Source: an uncultured Muribaculaceae bacterium
Lineage (GTDB): Bacteria > Bacteroidota > Bacteroidia > Bacteroidales > Muribaculaceae
Direction: 5' to 3'
Length of the DNA stretch: 23,670 nt
Assembly: GCA_910583675.1 (NCBI GenBank)
Contig: CAJTYH010000038.1
Location: 1 to 23,670, forward strand
The translations under genes were made by a program, and so were the position numbers. Under the pieces are notes generated by a model. It did no database searches. It was not told the origin of the DNA and worked only from the letters and a program-made list of their open reading frames with translations. Each line of letters starts with the position of its first letter. Position 1 is the first letter of the stretch. This document shows positions 7,367 to 15,333 of this stretch, one piece after another.

Positions 7367-10156
7367 TCAGAAGCGTACCCCTGCGTTGACGTATACCTTG
7401 ATACCCTGTGCGTACATGTACTTGGTGGGGAATGCGTTGGGGTTGTAGTACTTGGTATCGATGCGGAACTGTTCCGTGGCCTGTGTGATGAGGTTGCGGT
7501 TGTTGATCACGTTGCTTACCGATACGTTGAGGTTGAGGCTCACCTGACGGTTGATGTAGATCACCTTGCCGACCGACGCGTTCATCACCCAGTTGTTGGG
7601 GAGTTTCTCCTGTGCGGTGAACTCGCTTTCGAGGCGGTCAAGCTCGGCAGGTGATCCGGCATATGCGGCCAGTCCGTCTATGATCTGGTGGCGCGGGTAT
7701 GCCAGGCGCACGTAGTAGTCGGCAAGCCATGATGCGTCCACGTTGAAGAACCACATCTTGGGGGCATTGTATGCCAGTGCGATGTTGAAGGCTGTCTGCG
7801 GGGTTGAGGTGCAGTAGTAGTTGTTGAGGTAGAACTTGTTGGTCTGGTCGGGCTGTAGGCCGTTCTCGACCGAGCGCGTGCCCATTGGGTTGTTGGCATA
7901 ACGGTAGCGGGAGAAGTTTCCGGCGAAGCTCACGCGCAGTGCGGAGGTGATCTGGTATGCCATGCCAAGCTCTATGCCCTTGTACTGGCGGTGTACGCCG
8001 TTGAGTGCGAAGTTGCAGAAGGCGTTGAGACTCTCGTCCCAGAATCCGTAGCGCTCTATGGCATTGTTCATGTCGGTGAAGTATGCCGATATGGAGCCAC
8101 GGAAGCGGCGGTAGTTCCATGTGTAGCGGAAGTCTGCGGAGAACACCCGGGTGCTCTGGATGTTGTCTACGGTGGTGTCTTTCACGCGGGGCGAGATGTA
8201 CACGTCGTTGATGACGGGAGCCACTGTGCCGTATTCGGCCTGGAGAGTGAAGTAGTTGCGTCCGTCAAGCTTGTATGTGGCACCCACTTTGGCCGATGCG
8301 TCGTCGAAGTGGATGGTCTTGGAGTTGCCGAAAGAGTTGAGCGGTGCTCGTCCGTTACGCATGTTTCCGTGGCGGTAGAACTGCTCGTAGCTCATCTTGA
8401 TACCGTAGTTCACGTCCCATTTGGGGAGGTTGATCTGGTTCTGGAGCCATCCCTGCACCTTGAGGGCATGGATGTTGTAGTCCCATCCTATTCGGTTGCC
8501 CTTTACGGCGCGGCGGTTGGGGTTGTTGAGGTCGTTCTGCATTATGTCCTGCGATGCCTCGGGGTTGTAGATCTCGCGCTCCGAGAAGCCGTCCACGTCA
8601 TACCAGAACTGGCCCCCGAGAAGGTCTTTAACGGTAGCGTAGTCGCTTGTGCGAGTGTAGTTCAGGTTCACCCCCCCTTGCAGGCTCATGTAGTCGTTGA
8701 GACGGTGGTTGATGGTGGATCCGAGGATGAAGTTGAACTGGTTGGAGTGCTCCATCTGCTGCATGTAGGTGGATCCGAGCTGCTTGTCGTAGGGCAGGCT
8801 TTCGTTCTGGATGTTGTTCAGTTCGTTGGTGAGGTAGAAGCCGTCCCAGTCAAGCTGGCGGAAGTCCTCGTTGGTTCTCCACTGCTCTGCGTAGTACTCG
8901 GCCTTGGACGGGTTGTAGTTGGTGTTGTCCAGGGGATTGAGGTAATATGAGGGGAGGTTCTTGTAGTAGTCGGGACGGGTGTCGGTGCCCTTGAAGTAGC
9001 TCAGTCGGGTGCGTGCGAAGTGTACCCAGCGGAATGCGGCTCCGGTATTGAGGGTGGTCTTCTCGGTCTTGTAGAGCCAGTTGAGCATGACTGTGGGGTC
9101 GAAGTTCTCGCGGATGTTGTCGGAGCGCTTCTTGCCGTCCTGCCATCCCCATGTCGGGTTGTAAAGATGGTCGCCGGTAAGTTCGAATATCTCTCCTACC
9201 ACGGCCTTGCCGTTGGCGTACTGGCGGGGGTTGCACCATGCGGTCAGTGTGATGGAGTGGTTGCGGTTGAGCATCTTCTCGGCAGAGAAGAAAAGACCTC
9301 CGGCGTTGTAGAATGTGCCGGGCACCACACCTTCATCGGCGAAACGGCCTATGGCGCTGATGGTAAACGCGAGGCCGTTCTCCATCATGCCGGTGGAGTA
9401 AGTGGCCATTGCGCGAAACTTGTAGTTGGAGTTGGTGTAGCTCAGCGATCCGTTGAAGCCGGGAGCGTAGGTGTCGGTGATGGTGTTGAAGTTCTGGCTG
9501 CCACCGATTGCTCCGAATCCGTATGCCGATGCCCCGAGGCCTACGGTAGCGGTGCTGTTTCGGAATGCGCGGGAGGTCATGCCGGCGAGCTGCTGGAACG
9601 AGAATCCGCCGCGGATCAGGTCGTTCATGGGGAGGGAGTTGATGTAGGTCTCTTGCCATGTGCTCTGGTAGCCGCGATAGTTGGAGTAGAGTGGGGAGTA
9701 GCCGTAACGGGTGAACTTGTAATATATGTCGTCGTTTGAGCCTGTAAGTGCGCCTACGGCCTGTGATGCTTCGTTCTCGTCGTCCATGGTGGTCTCGTCG
9801 ATGAGCATCTCGGTCTGGTTGTCGATCACGAATTCGTTGTCGGCAAAGTCTGTGAAGAGACGGAGTGCACCGGCATCCACGCTCTGGCCGTTGAAGAGGC
9901 GCGTCTGTGCGGCCGAGCTGTCATAGCCGGGTGCCTTGATAAGAAGCACAGCTTCGCCGGGGCGTGCGTTGCTGATGCGGAAGTCGCCGGCTGGGCCGGC
10001 TGTGACTGAAAGTCCTTGATCCTGGATGGTGATTACCGCCCCCGGAATGGGGCTGCCGGTATCGGCATCTATCACGCTTCCTGTCACCACGGCGGTCTGC
10101 GCCATGGCGGGGAGCATTGCCGATGTCATCAGAGATAGAAATAGTTTTAATCTCAT
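7367..10156 (-). CDS. TonB-dependent outer-membrane receptor with carboxypeptidase-like N-terminal domain
   Basis: Read from the ATG at 10156 the protein has 929 residues and begins with a signal peptide, MRLKLFLSLMTSAMLPAMAQ, cleaved after AMAQ. The frame is open for 90 more codons upstream, but that stretch holds two promoter boxes and has no signal peptide, so the inner start is preferred. Residues about 22-105 form a carboxypeptidase regulatory-like beta domain (VTGSVIDADTGSPIPGA, ITIQDQG). A plug follows (about 115-235, including YINSLPMNDLIRGG and GFGAIGGSQNFN), then a large barrel ending in VNAGVRF with a terminal Phe, as outer-membrane barrels do. Such receptors import large substrates with energy from TonB-ExbBD. 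It is the first gene of the operon with two DUF5689 lipoproteins. No SusD homologue is present, so it is not a standard SusCD pair. Confidence 0.9.
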   Translation of the reverse strand: MRLKLFLSLMTSAMLPAMAQTAVVTGSVIDADTGSPIPGAVITIQDQGLSVTAGPAGDFRISNARPGEAVLLIKAPGYDSSAAQTRLFNGQSVDAGALRLFTDFADNEFVIDNQTEMLIDETTMDDENEASQAVGALTGSNDDIYYKFTRYGYSPLYSNYRGYQSTWQETYINSLPMNDLIRGGFSFQQLAGMTSRAFRNSTATVGLGASAYGFGAIGGSQNFNTITDTYAPGFNGSLSYTNSNYKFRAMATYSTGMMENGLAFTISAIGRFADEGVVPGTFYNAGGLFFSAEKMLNRNHSITLTAWCNPRQYANGKAVVGEIFELTGDHLYNPTWGWQDGKKRSDNIRENFDPTVMLNWLYKTEKTTLNTGAAFRWVHFARTRLSYFKGTDTRPDYYKNLPSYYLNPLDNTNYNPSKAEYYAEQWRTNEDFRQLDWDGFYLTNELNNIQNESLPYDKQLGSTYMQQMEHSNQFNFILGSTINHRLNDYMSLQGGVNLNYTRTSDYATVKDLLGGQFWYDVDGFSEREIYNPEASQDIMQNDLNNPNRRAVKGNRIGWDYNIHALKVQGWLQNQINLPKWDVNYGIKMSYEQFYRHGNMRNGRAPLNSFGNSKTIHFDDASAKVGATYKLDGRNYFTLQAEYGTVAPVINDVYISPRVKDTTVDNIQSTRVFSADFRYTWNYRRFRGSISAYFTDMNNAIERYGFWDESLNAFCNFALNGVHRQYKGIELGMAYQITSALRVSFAGNFSRYRYANNPMGTRSVENGLQPDQTNKFYLNNYYCTSTPQTAFNIALAYNAPKMWFFNVDASWLADYYVRLAYPRHQIIDGLAAYAGSPAELDRLESEFTAQEKLPNNWVMNASVGKVIYINRQVSLNLNVSVSNVINNRNLITQATEQFRIDTKYYNPNAFPTKYMYAQGIKVYVNAGVRF

Positions 10157-10263
10157 GGAATCGAATGTAAAAATATGATGTTTTAGTTGTTGCTTGCAGG
10201 AGCCTTGTACACGTGCCGGAGAGGGTAATGAAAAGATGTTAACCGTATTATTGGACTGACATA

Positions 10264-10317
10264 CAAAGCTATAAGCTAAAAAGCTCCCGAAACGGAGCGA
10301 TTTAGCTTTCAAAGATA
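10264..10317 (-). promoter_or_regulatory. Promoter region of the receptor operon: two -7 boxes flanking a leader hairpin
   Basis: On the minus strand TATCTTTG (10317-10310) and TAGCTTTG (10271-10264) both match TAnnTTTG. Between them lies an inverted repeat: AAGCTAAA (10273-10280) with TTTAGCTT (10301-10308), and an inner GCTCC (10283-10287) with GGAGC (10294-10298). If the upstream box is used, the hairpin is at the extreme 5' end of the mRNA; if the downstream one is used it is absent. No convincing -33 element was seen for either. The 10157-10450 gap holds nothing else recognisable. Confidence 0.45.
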
Positions 10318-10450
10318 CGAAAAAAGGTTTAAAAAATGTAGATATGTCACATGTGTTTTTGAGCATGAATGCGTGCTCTGTTAAAGCATAAGGAAGCGAT
10401 GAGCTGCGTGTGCGGCTCATTGCCATGTAAGTTCATGTGGGATAAGGAGG

Positions 10451-12208
10451 TCAGCGTCGGCTGAGGTTGGCGATGGCATGCTCCAGATCGTTGACCATGG
10501 TGGATGCAGGGTAATAGGGGCGTAGTATGCCTGTGCGTATGGGCAGAAGGGCTGCCTCAAGGGCAAGCAGGCCGTCAACGTCATTTTTTTCGGCGAACTC
10601 TTGGCGCAGGAGCCTTATTTTCTCACTGAGCTGTATGCCTTCGAGCATCCTCTCGTAACGAATGGAGCTGCGTCCGTCGGGATATACGAAGAATGTGTCA
10701 CCCGGAGGGAGACGCTGGAAACGGCTGTCGGTCATGGGGGTATTGTTCCAGTTGCTGAACGACCAGTGGAGATAGCCGTCAAATCCGGCTGCTGTGGCAT
10801 ACGCCGGAATATATGCCCCGTAGGAGGGCTGCGCGTTGATGAACTGGTTGGGAACAGCCGGGACGCAGCACGTGTATACGAGCGATTTGTAACCGTTGCC
10901 GGCGCGCATGGCCAGATCGGAAGCCGGGAACAAGTCCTCTTTCAGTATGGTATAGACATCAAGTTTGTCTACAAGTTCCTTATGATAGTTGCCGGCGAGT
11001 GACATGCGGATGCCTGGAACAGCCTCCTGGGCGATCTTATATGCGCGGAGCATATCGTCCACTCCTCTTTCGTCCATGCCGATCATCAGGCGGTCATACC
11101 ATCCTTTTTCCTTGAAATGTTTTGCAAGCGACTGGAGGAACGGTGTCCACAGCGATGCGTATTCGGGTGCGTCTGTAGTGGTCTTGAGGGTCTTGTATGC
11201 GCCGGTGGGCTCGTCGTAGTATCGAAATTCCATCTGCCACGGGATCATGGTGAAACACTCTATGTCGCCTGTGACCCCGTTCTTGTCCATGAACTCAACA
11301 TAGCGGTCGAGTATGGTGTAGTCGTATGAATATGTGCCGTCCGCATGGCGCACTGTCTCCACCATGGGCTGGAACTTGTCGTTGCTCTGTTCGCCCCATG
11401 GCTCGTAGAAGAGGATCACGCTGGTGACTTTCTGTCCGGCACGGGCAAGCATGCGGGCATACGGTTCATAAAGCTTGAGATGGGCGTCGCTCCATAGCTC
11501 CACATCGTAGTATCGGGATATGGCATATGGTTGTTGCCACAGATCAAGGTAGAACGCATAATCCTCGGGCTCGGGGAGGGTATGGTCGCACACATCCATG
11601 TTCAGGCTTATGGATCTCAGTGTCTTGCCTGTTTTCGCGTCTTTCAGGAGCAGGTCTGCCGTGTAGATGCCGGGGGCGAATTCCCGTGGTATCTCCACCG
11701 AGCACCATATAGGGCGCACTGTGTGTGCCGGAATGTTTATCACTGATCCTGCGGTATCGATCATGTCGGGAAAAGAGGATACGTTTTTGTCAGGATCCTC
11801 GCACTGGCATCTACGGCAGTCGTTGCCAACGACATAACGCATCCAGGCTGCATAGGTGTCGGGAAGATCGAATGTTTTTCCGTTTTTGCGCAATCCGGTG
11901 AGTTCCACAGTCACATCTCCGACTGCTTTCGGGGCGATTACAAGAGCTTCTGCCCCGATGCGCTCACCTCGCCACGCTTTCACTGTCAGATCCTTGATGA
12001 TATCCTGTGCTACCGGTGCGGTAGATCTGTAAACGGAGTCCTTGGATGCCCAAGTGAGTTCTGCAGAGTCTCTGTATTGCGATGAATACCATAGTGTTTC
12101 GTCTGCAGGAGTGATCGTGTCAAGCGGTTCGACATATTTCATGTCGGCCGCATGCGTGTTGGAAATTGCGCATGCGGCGAGCGCCGTCAGTAAAAATTTC
12201 AATTTCAT
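10451..12208 (-). CDS. GH123-type glycoside hydrolase (probable beta-N-acetylgalactosaminidase family)
   Basis: Protein of 585 residues from ATG 12208; a TTG two codons earlier is an alternative. The signal peptide is MKLKFLLTALAACAISNTHA, so the enzyme is exported. An N-terminal beta domain (about 25-210) contains a Cys-rich NDCRRCQCEDP stretch. The catalytic barrel follows (about 215-515): YLDLWQQP, LFYEPWGEQ, then MIGMDERG, with adjacent Asp379-Glu380 matching the Asp-Glu pair of GH123 enzymes, and later HWSFSNWN (about 481-488). Known GH123 members release N-acetylgalactosamine from glycosphingolipids or glycans by substrate-assisted catalysis. Host glycan foraging is a likely use but inferred. 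It sits 52 bases after the M16 peptidase gene and 294 bases before the receptor operon, with no SusCD pair beside it. The family assignment is good; exact substrate is uncertain. Confidence 0.8.
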   Translation of the reverse strand: MKLKFLLTALAACAISNTHAADMKYVEPLDTITPADETLWYSSQYRDSAELTWASKDSVYRSTAPVAQDIIKDLTVKAWRGERIGAEALVIAPKAVGDVTVELTGLRKNGKTFDLPDTYAAWMRYVVGNDCRRCQCEDPDKNVSSFPDMIDTAGSVINIPAHTVRPIWCSVEIPREFAPGIYTADLLLKDAKTGKTLRSISLNMDVCDHTLPEPEDYAFYLDLWQQPYAISRYYDVELWSDAHLKLYEPYARMLARAGQKVTSVILFYEPWGEQSNDKFQPMVETVRHADGTYSYDYTILDRYVEFMDKNGVTGDIECFTMIPWQMEFRYYDEPTGAYKTLKTTTDAPEYASLWTPFLQSLAKHFKEKGWYDRLMIGMDERGVDDMLRAYKIAQEAVPGIRMSLAGNYHKELVDKLDVYTILKEDLFPASDLAMRAGNGYKSLVYTCCVPAVPNQFINAQPSYGAYIPAYATAAGFDGYLHWSFSNWNNTPMTDSRFQRLPPGDTFFVYPDGRSSIRYERMLEGIQLSEKIRLLRQEFAEKNDVDGLLALEAALLPIRTGILRPYYPASTMVNDLEHAIANLSRR

Positions 12209-12260
12209 GGTCAAAGATTATATCGGAATATGCTACTGTCAGCAAAGTTGTATCCCCCCT

Positions 12261-13493
12261 TCAGATCGGGCGATAAATGAGGGTATTCGCCTTGGATGGG
12301 TCGAAAAGCTGACGGGCAGCGGAAGAGATTGCTTCGGGAGTATGGGCGCGGTAGGGCAGGATGAAGTCGTCGGGATGCTCATTGTGCATCTCGGCCATCG
12401 CGAGGGTGTTGGCCACCGCGAGACAGTTGAGGTTGGAGAATGTGCGGTTGCTTTCGAGAAGGTTGACGCAGCGGCGCAGTTCGCGTGGAGTTGGCTGTTC
12501 CTCTCCAAGAAGCGCGAGTTCCCGCATGATGGTATCTATCGCCCGCTGCTCGGCATCCTCTCCAGTGCCGGTCAGCTTGGCCGATATGAGGAACAGACCG
12601 GGTTCTTCCGATCCCATGATGCTGGCGTCAAGTTCGGTGAACATGTCGGTGCCGAGGAGTAGACGGCGGTAGAAACGAGCCGACATGCCGTTGCTGAGGA
12701 TGTCGCTGATGGTGTCGGCCTCGAAGTATCCCTTTGTGCCATACCGCTCCATGGGGAAGCCCATGCGGACGGCTGTCTGTGGCACGTCTCCGCTCATGAT
12801 GAGTGTGCGTGGAGAGTTCTGAGCAGGTTCCTGTGCATATTCGCGCGGGGCGATTTCCCGCGCCGGGATCGAAGAATAGTAGCGTTCGGTAAGTTCTACC
12901 GCCTCCTCGAATGTGACGTTGCCGCATATGGCGAGCACGGCATTGTTCGGGGCGTAATGGGAATGGAACCATTGTCGCACATCGTCCTGGGTAACTTTTT
13001 CTATGTGTGAGAAGTCCTTGCCGATTACCGGTGTGCGGTATGGGTGGGTGGTGTATGCCAACGCGCGGAAGACATGCTCCATGTCGCCGTAAGGGCGGTT
13101 CAGGCACACTTGCTTGAATTCTTCCGTCACCACGCTACGTTGCACTTCAAGGGCGCGGTCTGAAAAGGCGAGCTTGAGCATGCGGTCGCTTTCGAGCCAC
13201 AGAGCCGTGGAGAGGTTCACTGCGGGGAGCACACAGTAGAAGTTGGTGAAGTCCGACGATGTCCACGCATTGGAATTGCCGCCGGCTGCAGACAGCTGAC
13301 CGTCGAAGTCGGGTATGTTGGCCGATCCGCCGAACATGAGGTGCTCGAAGAGATGCGCCATCCCGGTCAGATCCGGCCGCTCGTCGCGGGCACCGACATT
13401 GTAGAGCGTATCGACCGCCACCATGACCGTGGACGTATCCTGCACATGCACCATGCGCAGTCCGTTGGGTAATATGTGGCGGTTGACGAGCAA
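12261..13493 (-). CDS. M16-family zinc metallopeptidase (insulinase/pitrilysin type)
   Basis: Protein of 410 residues, usual for single M16 subunits of Bacteroidota. The inverted zinc motif HLFEH (His47, Glu50, His51) is intact, and Glu124 in VVTEEFKQ lies 77 residues after His47, the expected spacing of the third zinc ligand. Flanking LYNVGARDE and MAHLFEHLMFGG are strongly conserved in the family. The C-terminal half carries the second M16 fold. No ATG is available before residue 14, and residues 2-13 (LVNRHILPNGLR) are conserved-looking, so a TTG start at 13493 is chosen. No signal peptide is seen, suggesting a cytoplasmic site. Members degrade or process peptides, often working as pairs with an inactive homologue; none is adjacent here. 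The isomerase gene ends 32 bases upstream, so cotranscription is likely. Confidence 0.9.
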   Translation of the reverse strand: MLVNRHILPNGLRMVHVQDTSTVMVAVDTLYNVGARDERPDLTGMAHLFEHLMFGGSANIPDFDGQLSAAGGNSNAWTSSDFTNFYCVLPAVNLSTALWLESDRMLKLAFSDRALEVQRSVVTEEFKQVCLNRPYGDMEHVFRALAYTTHPYRTPVIGKDFSHIEKVTQDDVRQWFHSHYAPNNAVLAICGNVTFEEAVELTERYYSSIPAREIAPREYAQEPAQNSPRTLIMSGDVPQTAVRMGFPMERYGTKGYFEADTISDILSNGMSARFYRRLLLGTDMFTELDASIMGSEEPGLFLISAKLTGTGEDAEQRAIDTIMRELALLGEEQPTPRELRRCVNLLESNRTFSNLNCLAVANTLAMAEMHNEHPDDFILPYRAHTPEAISSAARQLFDPSKANTLIYRPI

Positions 13494-13525
13494 TTGGGTG
13501 TGGATTGGCGGTTGGTGCCTTTCGG

Positions 13526-14410
13526 TCAGAGGACTTTTGCGGAGAGTATCTTTATGTCGCTGAGCGGGCGGTCGTGGCCGTCGGTCTCTGCTTTTTCGAT
13601 CTTGTCTACGACCTCCATACCGCTGACGACCTCGCCGAACACGGTGTACTGGTTGTCAAGATGCGGTGTACCGCCCACGGTAGTGTATGCCTCGCGTTGT
13701 TCAGCTGTCAGTTTAGCCGGATTCTCGGCGGCTTTCTTTTCGGTAATGGCCACGAGTTCTTCCTGCAGCGTGTTAAGACCGGCGCTGTCGCGGTTGCGGC
13801 GCAATGCCATGATGGTGTCCTTGTGCTGTTTGGCAAGGTCGTTGAAGATCTGCTGTTGTTGCATCATCTGCATCTGACGCTCCAGCTGATTGATGGTGGA
13901 GTCGTTGTAGGCCTTGCCTGTGACGATGTAGAACTGCGAGCCTGATGAGCGGCGTTCGGGGTTCACCTGGTCTCCCTGACGGGCTGCGGCAAGTGCGCCG
14001 CGCTTATGGAAATGGGCAGGGTATACTATTTCTGCCTCTATGTCGTAGCCGGGACCTCCGGTTCCGAGCATCTTTCCGGCGGGAGCGTCCTTGGAGTCAG
14101 GGTCGCCGGTCTGTATCATGAACTGGTTTATTACGCGGTGGAAAAGAACTCCGTCGTAGGCTCCTTCGCGCACGAGTTTCAGGAAATTGTCGCGGTGTTT
14201 TGGGGTATCGCCGAAGAGGCGCACGGTGAAGTCGCCTTCTGTGGTGGTGAATTCCACCATGGCATCGGAATTGTTTGCCGTGGATTCGGTCTTTGCAGGG
14301 GTTGCGGTCATTTTCTTGGAGTTTTTTCGGTTGGTGAGGCTCACGGCTCCGGCGGCTATTATTGCCGCCACAAGCAACAGGGCTACCGGTATGAGTTTCT
14401 TCTTGTTCAT
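13526..14410 (-). CDS. Cyclophilin-type peptidyl-prolyl cis-trans isomerase, membrane-anchored or exported
   Basis: Read from ATG 14410 the protein has 294 residues. MNKKKLIPVALLLVAAIIAAGAV gives a basic N-terminus and one hydrophobic segment (about 7-24), a signal peptide or anchor. The open frame reaches 14578, but the extra residues hide this signal, so the inner start is preferred. The cyclophilin domain begins at about residue 50: FHRVINQFMIQTGDP (90-104) and GSQFYIVTG (157-165) are core motifs. A charged, Gln-rich, coiled-coil-like insertion (about 171-242, QLERQMQMMQQQQ) splits the domain before LDNQYTVFGEVVSGM (251-265). The enzyme would speed proline isomerisation of proteins in the periplasm. 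It is codirectional with its neighbours, 73 bases after the conserved hypothetical gene and 32 bases before the M16 gene. Confidence 0.9.
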   Translation of the reverse strand: MNKKKLIPVALLLVAAIIAAGAVSLTNRKNSKKMTATPAKTESTANNSDAMVEFTTTEGDFTVRLFGDTPKHRDNFLKLVREGAYDGVLFHRVINQFMIQTGDPDSKDAPAGKMLGTGGPGYDIEAEIVYPAHFHKRGALAAARQGDQVNPERRSSGSQFYIVTGKAYNDSTINQLERQMQMMQQQQIFNDLAKQHKDTIMALRRNRDSAGLNTLQEELVAITEKKAAENPAKLTAEQREAYTTVGGTPHLDNQYTVFGEVVSGMEVVDKIEKAETDGHDRPLSDIKILSAKVL

Positions 14411-14483
14411 TTTCTGTGGATTGATGGCCTGTCGGTAGCCGTGGATGGCGTATGACAGGAGGAGTTGCGGTTTCGTCTCAGAT

Positions 14484-14864
14484 TCAGATGGCGCTTTGCG
14501 GATAGAGGCGCTTGTAGATGCGACGGAAATTGTTGTCTGTAGCAGAAAGCTCGTTGGCACGTGAAGCGAAATCGGCACCGTAGAACTGTTCCATCAAGGC
14601 TCCGAGATAACGATGTTCGCGATCCTTGTCTATCCCGAGTGCCACGAGCCTTTCGATCGGTGCGGCAAAGGCAACCGGATCTATGGCAAAGAGGTATCTT
14701 GCCGCTGATATTACAAACTGCCCGGTGAGATCCACGCGTGCCATGTTGTCGATGAGAAAATCCATGTCATCGGCGCATGTCTCTATGTGGTTGGCGATAT
14801 ATTCGTATGTGGCAAGGCCGTCCTGGTCGGCTTCAAGCCGTTTTTTCAAAGTTTCGTCAATCAT
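14484..14864 (-). CDS. Conserved Bacteroidales hypothetical protein
   Basis: Protein of 126 residues from ATG 14864; a GTG two codons earlier is possible. It is mostly helical by composition, with no signal peptide or membrane segment. Recognisable stretches are DGLATYEYIANHIETC, DDMDFLIDNMARVDLTGQF, KDREHRYLG and NFRRIYKRLYP. The sequence looks like a family conserved across Bacteroidales, but I know no function for it. It lies between xseB (104 bases) and the isomerase gene (73 bases). A TAATTTTG box at 14894-14887 could give it its own promoter. Confidence 0.75.
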   Translation of the reverse strand: MIDETLKKRLEADQDGLATYEYIANHIETCADDMDFLIDNMARVDLTGQFVISAARYLFAIDPVAFAAPIERLVALGIDKDREHRYLGALMEQFYGADFASRANELSATDNNFRRIYKRLYPQSAI

Positions 14865-14886
14865 GTTCACACAATTTTGATTCCGA

Positions 14887-14894
14887 CAAAATTA
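14887..14894 (-). promoter_or_regulatory. Possible -7 box before the 126-residue hypothetical gene
   Basis: TAATTTTG on the minus strand fits TAnnTTTG and lies 22 bases before the ATG at 14864. It has no clear -33 element, and the area is AT-rich, so chance occurrence is possible. Confidence 0.3.
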
Positions 14895-14968
14895 GCAAAT
14901 TTTTTGCAACCACAGAACGGATGGTGTCTTTTTGGACGTACTCTTGGGGTAATGACAGCGAAAATCCG

Positions 14969-15166
14969 TCAGTTCTGTTCCAGGATTGTGCGAAGCTCCT
15001 CCTCCGTGGCGGTGAGGCGGCTGCGGCATTCAGCGATCAGTTCGGTGGCACGGCGGGTAAGCGCGGCAAGCCGGTCTATGTCGCATTCGTCGCTCTGCAT
15101 GAGGCGAAGTATCTGTTCAAGCTCCGAGATGGCTTGGTTGTAGGTGAGGGTTTTGACTTCAGACAT
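14969..15166 (-). CDS. xseB: Exodeoxyribonuclease VII small subunit
   Basis: Protein of 65 residues, the usual size for XseB. It is helical with the family pattern LTYNQAISELEQILRLMQ near the start, the DECDIDRLAALTRRATELI core, and a C-terminal helix (CRSRLTATEEELRTIL). XseB binds the long helical arms of XseA to form exonuclease VII, which degrades single-stranded DNA to oligonucleotides in the cytoplasm. It follows xseA on the same strand, as expected. The gap of 154 bases is large for this pair, where overlap or a few bases is more usual, because a composite repeat element fills it. Confidence 0.93.
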   Translation of the reverse strand: MSEVKTLTYNQAISELEQILRLMQSDECDIDRLAALTRRATELIAECRSRLTATEEELRTILEQN

Positions 15167-15171
15167 TTAAG

Positions 15172-15333
15172 GCAATTGGTAATTAGCAATTAGTAATTAG
15201 TATTTTTGAGAGGGGGGATCAGAGGGATCAGAGAAATAAGAGGCATCAAAGCAATCAACCTAAGCGGATTTCTTAATTTCTTTTTTTCTCAATTTCTTAA
15301 CTTCTCAACTTCTTAATTTCTCAGTTTCTTGTT
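15172..15333. repeat. Composite microrepeat element, copy A (between xseA and xseB)
   Basis: Read on the plus strand there are three tandem blocks. A 7-mer block of GTAATTA-like units covers 15172-15199. A 9-mer block follows: GGGATCAGA twice (15215-15232), then GAAATAAGA, GGCATCAAA and GCAATCAAC to 15259. The third is an 8-mer block of TTCTTAAT/TTCTCAAC-like units from about 15270 to the end. Copy B has the same order and orientation at 16642-16753. The last units overlap the final codons and stop of xseA (stop 15321-15323). No transposase, target duplication or known repeat family is recognised. Confidence 0.8.

Noticed and set aside
7991..8950. 319-codon plus-strand frame opposite the TonB-dependent receptor
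   Set aside because: It is Val/Glu/His-rich, an antisense mirror of the receptor codons, with no recognisable domain; similar frames opposite 5224-5895 and 6760-7362 were dropped for the same reason.
7367..10156. SusC of a SusCD polysaccharide pair
   Set aside because: The following genes are DUF5689 lipoproteins with no SusD-like sequence.
10157..10426. N-terminal extension of the TonB-dependent receptor by 90 codons
   Set aside because: The extension buries the signal peptide and covers two promoter boxes and a hairpin; the ATG at 10156 gives a normal signal peptide.
14411..14578. Longer start of the cyclophilin gene
   Set aside because: It would overlap the 126-residue gene and mask the membrane/signal segment; the ATG at 14410 fits the family.
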